Positions 49,459 through 59,006 of a stretch of 64,000 bases of DNA are shown piece by piece. Source of the stretch: JBBSEX01 sp038239345 (GTDB taxonomy: Bacteria; Acidobacteriota; Terriglobia; Bryobacterales; Bryobacteraceae). The stretch covers positions 186,001 to 250,000 of the forward strand of contig JBBSEX010000006.1 in NCBI GenBank assembly GCA_038239345.1, given 5' to 3'. The position numbers were made by a program, and so were the translations under genes. A model generated the notes under the pieces. The model was given only the letters and a program-made list of their open reading frames with translations. It searched no databases and was not told where the DNA came from. Position 1 is the first letter of the stretch. Every line of letters begins with the position of its first letter.

Positions 49459-50886
49459 ATGGAGAAAATCGGCACTTACCGGATCTTGAGCGAAGTGGGC
49501 CGAGGTACGACCGGCGTAGTATATCGTGCGGAAGACTCGATACTCGGACGCACCGTCGCCATCAAGACCATCGAATTCGTAAGGGAAGGCGATCCCCTGG
49601 AGCAAGCTATGCTCCGGAAGCGCCTTCTGCAGGAAGCTCGCGCCGCCGCTGGCCTCTCCCACCCCAACATTCTGACGATTCATCAATTGGCTGAAGAGTC
49701 CGACTTCGCCTACATTGTGATGGAATACATCGATGGCCCCACGCTTGAAAAGTGGATGACGCCGGCCACGGATTATGAGGCCATCGTTGAGGTGCTACGG
49801 CAAGCGGCGTCCGGTCTCGATTTTGCGCATCGCAAAGGCATCGTCCATCGCGATATCAAGCCGGCCAATATCATGATCGACGAAAGCGGCGCCGTAAAAA
49901 TCGCCGACTTCGGCCTGGCGCAGGCTGCTTCGCGAGGTGAGGCGGGTGAGAAGCAGGGTGAACGTGACGGGTCGCCTTATTTCATGTCGCCGGAGCAAGT
50001 GCAGAAGCGGCCGCTGACGGGGCAATCGGATCAATTCTCGCTGGCGGTAATCGCTTACTGGATGTTAACCGGAGTGCGGCCGTTCAATGGCGATAGCCTG
50101 GCACCGGTGTTGTACAAGATTGTGAATGAGAATCCACCGCCGGCGCAGATGTGGAATCCGATGCTTCCTCCAAATATCGGATCGGTGATTGAGACGGCGA
50201 TGGCGAAGAATCCGGCAGGACGCTTTCCAACGTGCGGGGAATTCCTGGATGCGCTGGAAGCAGCCTTCGGCATGACGCCCGCAGCCAAACCATCAACCAA
50301 TAATCGGCTGAGAATCTATCAGGAGCAGGAAACTCCGCAGCAGAAGCGCCATCACGCGATGGTTACGCTGGCCACGTGCGCCGGGGGCATTGGCATTCTG
50401 GCGATTGTCTGGTTCCTCCTCGAGTGGCAGGGGCGAACCACTCCGGCGACACGGCAGCAGGTATCGGAATCCTCACAAAGACCGACGGTTGTTCTAGCCG
50501 ACCCGCCACCCGCTGCGCCGCCAACGGTTAAAACGGTTGAGCATCCTGTAACCAAGGATGGAAAGCCGTCCGCCGCCGAAAACGATGCCGCCGCTCCGGA
50601 GCGAGTCTACGTGAAGCAGGCCGAACAGGAACAGAAACTGATTTCGCGTCCGCCGCCCGTCTATCCGCCAGCGGCGAAAGCATCGGGGCTAGAAGGCGAA
50701 GTTCTACTGAGCGCAACTATCGATCAACTAGGCAAAGTGAAATATGTGAAACCGCTATACGGACATCCCGACTTGATCGATGCCGCTGTAAAAGCAGTGG
50801 AGCAATCTCTCTATAAACCGACTCTCATCGATGGCGCGGCGGTGGAAGTACAAACCAACGTCGTCGTGCATTTCGCCCTGCGCTAG
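49459..50886 (+). CDS. Ser/Thr protein kinase with membrane helix and TonB C-terminal domain
   Basis: A 475-residue signalling protein. The kinase domain is ~1-265, with GRGTTGVVYRAED (P-loop), catalytic Lys36 (VAIK), HRDIKPANIM (Asp132) and DFGLA (Asp150), so it is predicted active. A helix at about 300-322 (CAGGIGILAIVWFLLEW) crosses the inner membrane. A Pro-rich linker leads to a TonB_C domain at ~398-475 (PPPVYPPAAKASGLEGEVLL, SATIDQLGKVKYVKPLYG) in the periplasm. Kinase inside and TonB-like domain outside is an unusual plan, possibly coupling envelope signals or outer-membrane transport to phosphorylation. Confidence 0.93.
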   Translation: MEKIGTYRILSEVGRGTTGVVYRAEDSILGRTVAIKTIEFVREGDPLEQAMLRKRLLQEARAAAGLSHPNILTIHQLAEESDFAYIVMEYIDGPTLEKWMTPATDYEAIVEVLRQAASGLDFAHRKGIVHRDIKPANIMIDESGAVKIADFGLAQAASRGEAGEKQGERDGSPYFMSPEQVQKRPLTGQSDQFSLAVIAYWMLTGVRPFNGDSLAPVLYKIVNENPPPAQMWNPMLPPNIGSVIETAMAKNPAGRFPTCGEFLDALEAAFGMTPAAKPSTNNRLRIYQEQETPQQKRHHAMVTLATCAGGIGILAIVWFLLEWQGRTTPATRQQVSESSQRPTVVLADPPPAAPPTVKTVEHPVTKDGKPSAAENDAAAPERVYVKQAEQEQKLISRPPPVYPPAAKASGLEGEVLLSATIDQLGKVKYVKPLYGHPDLIDAAVKAVEQSLYKPTLIDGAAVEVQTNVVVHFALR

Positions 50887-50899
50887 TTACAATCCAGTT

Positions 50900-51871
50900 A
50901 TGGCTTTTCCGATCCACCGTAAGCGCCGTTTGCGCGTCACGGAAGCAATGCGCGGTCTGGTGCGCGAAACACACCTGGAACCTGGGCAGTTCGTTCTTCC
51001 ACTATTCGCCGTGCCGGGCGAGGGTGTCCGCAAAGAAATCAAGTCGATGCCGGGGAACTATCAACTGTCCATCGATGAAGTGGTGAAGGAGTGCGCGGAG
51101 GTCCGAGCGTTGGGAATCGGCGGCGTCATCCTGTTTGGGATTCCCGACACCAAGGATGAGGAAGCATCGGGTGCCTACGCCGAAAATGGAATCGTGCAGG
51201 AGACGGTGCGCGCGATCAAGCGGGAAGTTCTTACGCTCGTGGTGATTACCGACGTCTGCAATTGCGAATATACCAGCCATGGGCACTGCGGCAAGATCGT
51301 CGATGGAGACGTCGACAACGACATCACTCTTGATTGGCTGACGAAATCGGCGGTGTCCCATGCGCGGGCGGGGGCTGATATCGTGGCTCCGTCGGACATG
51401 ATGGATGGGCGCGTGGCGGCTATTCGCGCGGGTTTGGATACGGCCGGATACCCGAACATTCCGATTCTTTCTTACGCCGCGAAATTTGCGTCGGTATTTT
51501 ATGGACCGTTTCGCGAAGCAGCGGAATCGACGCCGCAGTTCGGCGACCGGCGCAGTTATCAGATGGATCCGGCAAATGGGCGGGAAGCCATTCATGAGAT
51601 GGAACTGGATGTCGAGGAAGGCGCCGACATGCTGATGGTGAAACCCGCGATGCCCTACTTAGACCTGATTCGCCAGGCGCGCGATCGTTTCCACATTCCG
51701 ATTGCGGCCTATCAGGTGAGCGGCGAGTTCAGCATGATTCAGGCGGCGGCGGCCAATGGCTGGCTGGATTTGGATCGGGCGATGATGGAATCGCTAACCT
51801 CCATCCGTCGTGCCGGCGCGGATATCATTTTGACTTATTTCGCGAAGGCCGCGGCAAAGGCTTTGGGATAG
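50900..51871 (+). CDS. hemB: Delta-aminolevulinic acid dehydratase (porphobilinogen synthase)
   Basis: A 323-residue enzyme of tetrapyrrole synthesis that joins two aminolevulinate molecules. ATG 50900 starts MAFPIHRKRRLRVTEAMRGL. The Zn-type Cys cluster is intact (DVCNCEYTSHGHCG, C-x-C-x7-C). The two Schiff-base lysines lie in YAAKFASVFYGPFR and MVKPAMPYLD. The longer frame from 50831 overlaps the kinase gene and is not used. No other heme gene is adjacent. Confidence 0.96.
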   Translation: MAFPIHRKRRLRVTEAMRGLVRETHLEPGQFVLPLFAVPGEGVRKEIKSMPGNYQLSIDEVVKECAEVRALGIGGVILFGIPDTKDEEASGAYAENGIVQETVRAIKREVLTLVVITDVCNCEYTSHGHCGKIVDGDVDNDITLDWLTKSAVSHARAGADIVAPSDMMDGRVAAIRAGLDTAGYPNIPILSYAAKFASVFYGPFREAAESTPQFGDRRSYQMDPANGREAIHEMELDVEEGADMLMVKPAMPYLDLIRQARDRFHIPIAAYQVSGEFSMIQAAAANGWLDLDRAMMESLTSIRRAGADIILTYFAKAAAKALG

Positions 51872-51877
51872 CAGCAG

Positions 51878-53731
51878 TTAAATTTTCGGTTTGATCCGCA
51901 ATTCCGGAGTGGGGCGCGGAGCGTGATTCTGCATCGGATGCAAATTGGATTGCATGGCGTTGGCAAGCTTCATCAACTCATCCGCCGCAGCCTGTACGGC
52001 AGGTCGATCCGCAGGGTCGATCTTATAGGAATGGGCGGCAACTCCGGCGGCGTTGCCGATCAGATCTGCAAATGGAGTGTCGCCGGACTTCGCATAGCCT
52101 CGGCGGAAATTGACCAGCCAATCCTGCATTACATTCATCGCCGAGCGAAAACGGATCCAGCGGTGCGTCTCCCAACGGCTGTCGACCGGTGCGTTGAACT
52201 TTTCGACGAGCAATGCTCCGGCACGGGCGCCGCGATTGCTGAGGCGAGTAATGACCTCGGGGCCCATGTCGAGATTGAGTCCGCCTTCCTCACTATTCTG
52301 CCTTATGTGGACCACACGATCGCGATAACCGGGAGTTGCGGCAAGCAAGTGATCCTGCCAATTCTGCATTGTCGTGACGATGGCCGATAGAAATCCGATC
52401 AGGCTTCCGAACTCGCCCGGCTGCTCAAAACGAGTCCACTGCGGATGCCAGCCGGAGTTGTTGTTGGGCGGGAGAAAGACGGCATCGGTTTCCTTTTCCG
52501 GACCCGCGGGAAAATCCGTCAGATCGATGGCGAAGGTAGGCCAGCGAGGGATTGGGGAATCAAAAAACTGGATCGGCAGATTGCTGGTTTCCCCGCCATC
52601 GGAGAACCACACCCGCTCGGCGAATGGCTGGCGATCCTTGTTGAGGTTCGCGGGGTTGGTGTAATCGACCGTATAGAGCGGCACCGCGGCCAGCAGCACA
52701 GGAAAGCTCAAACTCATCCGCGTGGCCACCACCAGCGGCAGATCCCTGGGTTGGGGAAAGGCCACCAGAATTTTTCCACCTTCCGCTTGCGGCGTGCCCC
52801 CTACCCGTTCCGGCACGTGCTGCAACATGTGTTCCACCACCGAGCGCGGAAATAATTTATAGAATTCGTCGGGATTATAGAAAAAGATCTGGTTCGGATC
52901 GCGGAATGGCAAGCGATAAGGACGTCCGAGATTGAGGGCCGTGGTCATCATCTCGACATTCAGAGCTTCCTCGGAACGCTCGGCAAAAGCAGCTTCGGCT
53001 GGGCTTGCGGGTGCGTCATAGAGATCGCCAAACGTTAGCGGGCCCTTACTGGGATCCTTGCCTGCGAGTTGATTCAAATAGTACGTCAACCAATTGCTGA
53101 GCGGACCCTCCACGCTTTTTTCCGCGCTGTCGTAGGCCTTCGACAGGCCATAAAAATTTGCCGGGATTTTCTTTATGAAAAACGTACTGAGCCGTAACCC
53201 AACCACGATGCTGGCGAACAGCAGGCCTAACGCCAAGGCGCAAATCAGTTCATAGACGCTCCGCCATCCGGCCCAGGGCACGACGGCCAGATATCCAAGC
53301 AAAATCCCCGGAGTTAATCCAATGAGGATGGCGAACGGAAATTGGGTAATCAGAGCGTGGGCCAGCGAGAGAAGGATGGGAATAATCCCCTTCTTTCCCA
53401 GCACCGCCATGGCGATCGTGAAAACGGGCTTGGTCGTTTTGTCGGGACAGAACATGCCCAACAGCCGTCCATTCGATCCGATCCAATCCGGCAATTCGGC
53501 TAACTTTTCGAAAGCGTCGGGATTGCCGGTGCGCCTGGCATATTCAGCGGCGGCAGCGGCGGCGGCGGCAATCGCACCGGCTGACGCACCACCGATATTC
53601 TTAAACGAATAGGCTCTGGCGAGCTCCGAAATCGCCTTTGGATATACGACACCGCTGGTGATTCCGCCCTTCATCACGACGTCGCAGAGTTTTACCGGAT
53701 TGGAGTAATCATTCGACATAGGGTGCACCAT
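51878..53731 (-). CDS. Patatin-like phospholipase with an internal membrane region
   Basis: A 617-residue protein starting at ATG 53731 or 53719. The patatin core has the oxyanion loop MKGGITSGVVYP (~20-31), the nucleophile GGASAG (Ser50 in 47-52) and the catalytic Asp in WFSDGGETSNLP (~375-385). Between them, residues about 110-205 hold three long hydrophobic segments (IIPILLSLAHALITQFPFAI; GILLGYLAVVPWAG; LICALALGLLFASIVVGL), so the catalytic domain is interrupted by or wrapped around a membrane region. No signal peptide. Neighbours (hemB, pullulanase) give no clue to function. Confidence 0.85.
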   Translation of the reverse strand: MVHPMSNDYSNPVKLCDVVMKGGITSGVVYPKAISELARAYSFKNIGGASAGAIAAAAAAAAEYARRTGNPDAFEKLAELPDWIGSNGRLLGMFCPDKTTKPVFTIAMAVLGKKGIIPILLSLAHALITQFPFAILIGLTPGILLGYLAVVPWAGWRSVYELICALALGLLFASIVVGLRLSTFFIKKIPANFYGLSKAYDSAEKSVEGPLSNWLTYYLNQLAGKDPSKGPLTFGDLYDAPASPAEAAFAERSEEALNVEMMTTALNLGRPYRLPFRDPNQIFFYNPDEFYKLFPRSVVEHMLQHVPERVGGTPQAEGGKILVAFPQPRDLPLVVATRMSLSFPVLLAAVPLYTVDYTNPANLNKDRQPFAERVWFSDGGETSNLPIQFFDSPIPRWPTFAIDLTDFPAGPEKETDAVFLPPNNNSGWHPQWTRFEQPGEFGSLIGFLSAIVTTMQNWQDHLLAATPGYRDRVVHIRQNSEEGGLNLDMGPEVITRLSNRGARAGALLVEKFNAPVDSRWETHRWIRFRSAMNVMQDWLVNFRRGYAKSGDTPFADLIGNAAGVAAHSYKIDPADRPAVQAAADELMKLANAMQSNLHPMQNHAPRPTPELRIKPKI

Positions 53732-53818
53732 TATCTTGAGATATACATCGAATTACAAGAGTGATTTCCGGGAAGAAAGCGTTTCCCAAAAAGCTATGCA
53801 CGTGTTGTCCAATGGTAT

Positions 53819-56215
53819 TTGAACCACTCGCTGAAATCCGGCTTACTACTTATGGCTCTGCTGAACGTTGCTTCCGCACAAGAGGCTCTCTGGCTCAACC
53901 GGCATTCGATTGCCGTGAAATCGACGGCTCCCGAGGTGGAATGGAAGCTGGAAACCGAGGCTGGCACTTTTCCACTGGAAGAGACTGGCCAGCGGGTGGA
54001 AGAGCCTCCTTACTTGAAAGGTTTTCGCATCTTGCAGTTGGGCGATTTGGACGTGCGGCAGGCCGTCCGTGGCCCTTTGACGGTGATTGGCGGAGACTAT
54101 CGGGCATCTCTGCAGATTGCCGGAGTGCTGGACGACGTCTTCGGTTATGACGGACCGTTAGGGCCCACTTTCGACGGCGATTTGGTGACTCTGCGGTTGT
54201 GGGCGCCCACCGCCAAATCGGTTAAGTTGCACATCGCCGGACAAAGCATCGACATGAAAGAGAGTGGCGGCGTATGGTCGGCTAGCGGCAACTGGAAAGA
54301 TGAACCCTACGGTTATGAAGTGGTAGTTTACGTTTTATCGGCGGGCAAGTCGGTGCATAACTTTATCACCGACCCTTATTCGCTGGGGTTGGTCTTGAAT
54401 AGCAAGGAAAGCGTCGCCATCGATTTGAACGATGCGGCGCATAAGCCCGAGGGCTGGGACAACTTGCAAAAGCCGCCACTGGCGCACTTCGCCGATCTAA
54501 GCATTTACGAATTGCACGTCCGCGACTTCAGCATCAACGATATGACCGTGCCCGAAGCGGAACGAGGAACCTATCTGGCTTTCACGCATCCCGATTCGAA
54601 TGGCATGAAGCACCTGCGAGCCTTGGCCAAGGCTGGGTTGAAGGCGATCCATCTATTGCCGACGTTCGATATCGGGAGTATTAATGAGGACCGGTCGCGG
54701 CACAAGGTGACCGGCGATTTAAGCGGGTTCCCCCCCGATTCGGAAAAGCAGCAAGAGGCCGTGCACGCGATCAAGAAGGACGACGGGTTCAACTGGGGGT
54801 ACGACCCGCTGCACTTCACAACGCCCGAAGGCAGCTACGCCGTCGATGCCGCCCAACGCACGCTGGAGTATCGCGAAATGGTGAAAGCGCTGAATCAGGC
54901 GGGCCTGCGAGTGATCGCCGACGTCGTCTACAACCATACATTCGCCCATGGGCAGAAACCACTGGCGCTGCTTGACCGGGTTGTGCCGGGCTATTATCAC
55001 CGGCTGGACCTGCAAGGCAATGTCTTGAGCAGCACGTGTTGTTCGAATACGGCGACCGAGCATCGCATGATGCGCAAGCTGATGGTCGATTCGCTAGTGA
55101 CTTGGGCGAAGGAATATAAGATCGATGGATTTCGTTTCGATTTGATGGGGCACCACATGGTGGCGGACATCCGGCAGGTTCGGGAGACACTGAACCGTTT
55201 GACGCTGGCGCATGACGGGGTGGATGGAAAGAAGATCTATATTTACGGCGAGGGTTGGGATTTCGGTGAAGTCTCACAGGATTCCCGCGGTATAAACGCT
55301 ACCCAGAAAAATCTTTACGGCGAAGGGATTGGGACTTTCAACGATCGGATGCGCGATGCGGCGCGAGGCGGTACTCCGTTTGGCGATTCCCGTGAGCAGG
55401 GGTGGATCACGGGCAATCCCACGGAGAAAGAAAAAGAACTGCTGGAACTCTCGCTGGCAGGCAACTTGCGAGACTTCGTGGTGAATGGCCGGCGCGGAGG
55501 CGAGATCGATTATAACGGCAAGATGGCTGGATATGCGGCCACTCCGTTGGAGACGATCAACTACGTTTCGGCGCATGACAATGAAACGCTTTTTGACGCG
55601 ATACAAATGAAGGCTCCGGCTTTGGAAGCCATTGCAATTCGCGTCCGGCGCAATAATCTGGGCTTGGCGCTGGTGGCTTTGGGGCATGGCATTCCCTTCT
55701 TCCACGCGGGCGACGATTTACTGCGATCGAAATCGATGGACCGCAACAGTTACGATTCCGGGGACTGGTTCAACAAGCTGGATTTCAGCTATCAGACAAA
55801 CAATTGGGGCGTCGGCTTGCCGCTGCACGAAGACAATGAAACGGAGTGGCCGCTAATGAAGCCTTTACTGGCGAATCCAAAATTGCGGGTCAATCCGGCT
55901 TTGATAGCGCAAGCCCGCGATCAATTTCGCGAGCTTCTGGCAATTCGCTATAGTGCGCCGGAATTTCGCAGCGGAAAAGTGGAGTTTCTTCCGGCGCCGG
56001 CCTCGCTGATCGTGTTGGCGCTGGACGATCGGATCGTGGTTGTCTTCAACGCTTCCACTGAATCGCAAACGGTACAGATCGCGCCCAATCAGGGGTTGGA
56101 ACTGCATCCTATACTGGCGGACTCGACGGATGAAATCGCGCGTACTTCCCGTTACCGCGAAGACGGCCAGATTTCGGTTCCGGGCTTGAGCACTGCGGTG
56201 TTCGTGAAACCGTAA
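53819..56215 (+). CDS. Secreted pullulanase-type GH13 enzyme
   Basis: A 798-residue debranching enzyme of the type I pullulanase family, hydrolysing alpha-1,6 links of pullulan/starch. TTG 53819 gives a signal peptide (LKSGLLLMALLNVASAQ); ATG 53852 would cut it. An N-terminal carbohydrate-binding-like part is followed by a CBM48-like domain (LWAPTAKSVKLHI; WKDEPYGYEVVVYV) and the GH13 barrel: VIADVVYNHT, DGFRFDLMGHH (nucleophile Asp), YGEGWDFGEV (Glu), VSAHDNETLFD (third Asp). FNWGYDPLHF is the YNWGYxP-type pullulanase signature. Confidence 0.93.
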   Translation: MNHSLKSGLLLMALLNVASAQEALWLNRHSIAVKSTAPEVEWKLETEAGTFPLEETGQRVEEPPYLKGFRILQLGDLDVRQAVRGPLTVIGGDYRASLQIAGVLDDVFGYDGPLGPTFDGDLVTLRLWAPTAKSVKLHIAGQSIDMKESGGVWSASGNWKDEPYGYEVVVYVLSAGKSVHNFITDPYSLGLVLNSKESVAIDLNDAAHKPEGWDNLQKPPLAHFADLSIYELHVRDFSINDMTVPEAERGTYLAFTHPDSNGMKHLRALAKAGLKAIHLLPTFDIGSINEDRSRHKVTGDLSGFPPDSEKQQEAVHAIKKDDGFNWGYDPLHFTTPEGSYAVDAAQRTLEYREMVKALNQAGLRVIADVVYNHTFAHGQKPLALLDRVVPGYYHRLDLQGNVLSSTCCSNTATEHRMMRKLMVDSLVTWAKEYKIDGFRFDLMGHHMVADIRQVRETLNRLTLAHDGVDGKKIYIYGEGWDFGEVSQDSRGINATQKNLYGEGIGTFNDRMRDAARGGTPFGDSREQGWITGNPTEKEKELLELSLAGNLRDFVVNGRRGGEIDYNGKMAGYAATPLETINYVSAHDNETLFDAIQMKAPALEAIAIRVRRNNLGLALVALGHGIPFFHAGDDLLRSKSMDRNSYDSGDWFNKLDFSYQTNNWGVGLPLHEDNETEWPLMKPLLANPKLRVNPALIAQARDQFRELLAIRYSAPEFRSGKVEFLPAPASLIVLALDDRIVVVFNASTESQTVQIAPNQGLELHPILADSTDEIARTSRYREDGQISVPGLSTAVFVKP

Positions 56216-56217
56216 GG

Positions 56218-57186
56218 TTATTTCACAGCCAGGATGGCATCAAGCGGCGTGCCTGTGACGCGGCCCTTTACCGTTTCGAAACCAGCGCTATAGAGTAGTG
56301 TCGCGTACTCGCTCAGAGTGCGTTCGCGGCCTTCCGTCACAACCAGCATATTGAGCGATTGCATGTGCGCGGCAACAGGCCCCCGGCGATCTTCGGCCAT
56401 CAGCTTTTCGGCAATCAAAAGCGCTCCGCCGGCGGGCAGGCGATCGAAGATTTTCTTCAGTAGCCGGCGAAGCTTGTCTTCATTCCAATCGTGAAGAATT
56501 CTACCCAACGCGAAGAGGTCGGCCTCTGGCAATTCACCGCTCAGGAAGTCGCCTGCGATCAGTTCAGCGCGCTGGCCGACGAGTTCGCGCACGACAGCAA
56601 TCACTGGCGGCAGATCGAAAACGGCGGCCTGGATCTGGGGATATCGATCGCGCACAGCGAGCGCCAAATGACCGGTGGCTCCCCCCAGATCGACTAACTT
56701 TCGATAGCCGCTTAAATCGAAAGCGCCGGCTATCGACGGCGAGGTCAATTGACCGAAGCCGTGCATGCCCATCAGGAAATCGTGCTTGGCTTCGGCGGTG
56801 CGAAAGAAGTAATCCCACAGCGGACCGTCGGTGCCGAAAGTCTGCTTCCAACGATGCGAATCTTCGCGTATGGCGTCATCCAGATGGCCCCACATTGGAT
56901 AGAGCGCATCGTTGGAATAGACGATGTATCCATAAAAGGAACGCGGGCTGGAGCGCACCAGATACTCTTCGGCCAGTGGCGTATTAATAAATTTCCCGTC
57001 GCGTTTTTCCAGCAGGCCAAGCGAGACACAGCCGTCCAGAAGACGATCCATTGCAGGATGCTCAAAGTCGCTGGCGGCGGCCGGAGCTTCGTGTAATCGA
57101 TCGAAAACGCCAAGTTTTACGGCGGTAAAGAGCGTTTTCGAACGGCGGAAAGCTTCAATCAAATCGAGGATAGGCGCGGGACTCAT
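56218..57186 (-). CDS. SAM-dependent O-methyltransferase (acetylserotonin/hydroxyindole OMT-like)
   Basis: A 322-residue class I methyltransferase. The N-terminal dimerisation helices include LIEAFRRSKTLFTAVKLGVF, and the SAM domain is LVDLGGATGHLALAVRDRYP with the later LGRILHDWNEDKLRRLLKK block and GGALLIAEKLM, typical of the methyltransf_2 (COMT-type) family that methylates phenolic or polyketide hydroxyls. ATG 57186 overlaps the thiL stop (ATGA), so both are one operon. Substrate unknown. Confidence 0.9.
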   Translation of the reverse strand: MSPAPILDLIEAFRRSKTLFTAVKLGVFDRLHEAPAAASDFEHPAMDRLLDGCVSLGLLEKRDGKFINTPLAEEYLVRSSPRSFYGYIVYSNDALYPMWGHLDDAIREDSHRWKQTFGTDGPLWDYFFRTAEAKHDFLMGMHGFGQLTSPSIAGAFDLSGYRKLVDLGGATGHLALAVRDRYPQIQAAVFDLPPVIAVVRELVGQRAELIAGDFLSGELPEADLFALGRILHDWNEDKLRRLLKKIFDRLPAGGALLIAEKLMAEDRRGPVAAHMQSLNMLVVTEGRERTLSEYATLLYSAGFETVKGRVTGTPLDAILAVK

Positions 57187-58034
57187 GGTTGCTTTCCATG
57201 ATCATAACCTAGCGCCGGAAGTACTGCGCCGTGCAGCGTGACCAATCCCGGCTGGCCTTCGATCATGGTGCCGACGCGGATCGCCCAGCGTGGAGCGCGC
57301 GATTTCGGAGGCATGGTGAACAGCAACTCATAATCTTCACCGCCGTGCAACGCCTGCGGCAAATCGGACCCACGGTGAATAGGAATCGCGTCCAGAGCCG
57401 CTGCCAGATTGGAGGCCAGGCAAAGCCGATGCAGGTCAAGTGAGATGCCGTCGCTCAAATCCATGCAAGCCGTGGCTTTGCCGATCAACTGCCGCCCAAA
57501 CTCGAGCCTCGGGACCGGACGAAGATTCTTTTGCCAGTGCTTTCCAAGAGGACCGGATACGTAGATGCGGTCACCCGGGCGAGCCGTATCGCGACGCAGC
57601 GCTTTGCCGCGCGGAACGCCACCGCAGACCACGACATCGCAGACTACCTTGGCGGAATGCGAGAGATCGCCGCCCGCGAGCGGCATTTTATATTGCTGCG
57701 CCAGCTTAAGAAATCCGCGATAGAAACCGCGAATCCAGCGTTGATTAGCCCACGGTGCAAGGGCCAGTGAGAGCAGGCAGAATCGAGGTACAGCGCCCAT
57801 GGCGGCAATGTCGCTTAAGCCGCGGGCGAGAGCTTTGTGGCCAATAGCGGCGGCTGGAGTGGATTGGAGGAAATGGACATCCTCAATAAGAAAATCGGTT
57901 GTGAAAACCAGATCTTCAAAGGAGCGAGGCCGATAGATCGCGCAGTCGTCGCCGATACCCCGGATCAGTTCCGGGCTGGACAAGGCCGCCGACCAATTTG
58001 TGATTTGGCGAATAAGCGCGACTTCGGATTTCAT
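57183..58034 (-). CDS. thiL: Thiamine-monophosphate kinase
   Basis: A 283-residue enzyme making thiamine diphosphate from thiamine phosphate. It has RGIGDDCAIY (Mg-binding Asp), DFLIEDVHFL, LSDIAAMGAVPR, CMDLSDGISLDLHRLC and GGEDYELLF, all family hallmarks, though the protein is ~40 residues shorter than E. coli ThiL. It lies 15 bases after the DapA-like gene and overlaps the methyltransferase start. Other thi genes are absent. Confidence 0.93.
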   Translation of the reverse strand: MKSEVALIRQITNWSAALSSPELIRGIGDDCAIYRPRSFEDLVFTTDFLIEDVHFLQSTPAAAIGHKALARGLSDIAAMGAVPRFCLLSLALAPWANQRWIRGFYRGFLKLAQQYKMPLAGGDLSHSAKVVCDVVVCGGVPRGKALRRDTARPGDRIYVSGPLGKHWQKNLRPVPRLEFGRQLIGKATACMDLSDGISLDLHRLCLASNLAAALDAIPIHRGSDLPQALHGGEDYELLFTMPPKSRAPRWAIRVGTMIEGQPGLVTLHGAVLPALGYDHGKQP

Positions 58035-58049
58035 CGGCGAAGCTGTGAG

Positions 58050-58970
58050 TTAACTCGCGCATTCCTTCTGCATGGAGGGCAGCCATTCGCGAAACCAGGT
58101 GAGATAGGCTTCCATCTTTTGGTCGCTATCGGGGCCAAGTGGACAGGCAGCGGGACCGGTCTTAATGCCACGCGCCTCAGCCGCGGCGATGATGGAGGCG
58201 GGAAACGGAACCGCGCGATACCAGCCGAGAAATTCAACCAGAAGTGCTTCCAGACGGGCGATGCGATCCGGCGCCTGGGCGACGATGGCCTTATCGAGGG
58301 CGACAATTAATTCCGGAATGCAATTCGAAAGTCCGGAAATGACACCCGACGCGCCGGCGGTTCGCGCTCTGATGAAAAGAGCCTCAGTGCCGGCAAATAA
58401 GGTGAATGGAGTGCGATTGCGCAGAGCTTGCAACTGCTGCAGGTATTCCCAATTACCGCTGGAGTCTTTGATTCCCGAGTAGACGCCGCCGCCGAGCAGT
58501 TCAACGGCAGTTTCGATTTCAATCCCGGTGGTGACAAGCGGCATGTTGTACAGATAAAGCGGGATTGACTTTTGCATTTGCGCGGCAAACTGGATGAAGA
58601 ACTCGCGTACCGCTTCTGGACTGTGGCGAAATACGTAGGGAGGCATCAGCAGCAGGCCCGCGGCTCCTGATTCGGCGGCAAGATGGCCCATGTAAGCGGC
58701 GCCATCGAGGGTGGAATGTGAGACGTTCACGAGCACTGGTACGCGACTGCGCTTGCCGGCCAGCTGGGCATAACGAATGCGTTCTTCGACGTCGAAATGC
58801 GGGAATTCTCCGGTGGACCCTAACAGCGCGATACCCGCCACGCCCTGGTCGCAGAGAAAATCGATCAGCTCCAGACCGGAAGCCAAATCGATGGATGAAG
58901 TGCCTTGCCGGCGAGGCGTCAATGCGGCTACGTAGACGCCCTCCACCGCCTTCTGATTCTCGATTTTCAT
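58050..58970 (-). CDS. Dihydrodipicolinate synthase-family aldolase
   Basis: A 306-residue TIM-barrel lyase of the DapA/NanA superfamily. It has GSTGEFPHFDVEERI (GTTGE-type loop), YLYNMPLVT (Tyr) and YSGIKDSSGNW (Schiff-base Lys). The pattern fits the family but not strictly DapA; the substrate could be a 2-keto-3-deoxy sugar acid or neuraminate-type compound. It starts the small unit with thiL and the methyltransferase, divergent from the Gfo/Idh gene. Confidence 0.9.
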   Translation of the reverse strand: MKIENQKAVEGVYVAALTPRRQGTSSIDLASGLELIDFLCDQGVAGIALLGSTGEFPHFDVEERIRYAQLAGKRSRVPVLVNVSHSTLDGAAYMGHLAAESGAAGLLLMPPYVFRHSPEAVREFFIQFAAQMQKSIPLYLYNMPLVTTGIEIETAVELLGGGVYSGIKDSSGNWEYLQQLQALRNRTPFTLFAGTEALFIRARTAGASGVISGLSNCIPELIVALDKAIVAQAPDRIARLEALLVEFLGWYRAVPFPASIIAAAEARGIKTGPAACPLGPDSDQKMEAYLTWFREWLPSMQKECAS

Positions 58971-59006
58971 GGTTTACAATGGGTCAGTTCTTGAATCGCT
59001 TCGCCC

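Noticed and set aside
51878..53731. CBASS-type patatin effector
   Set aside because: No nucleotide cyclase, E1/E2/JAB or other defence gene is adjacent, and the neighbours are housekeeping genes.
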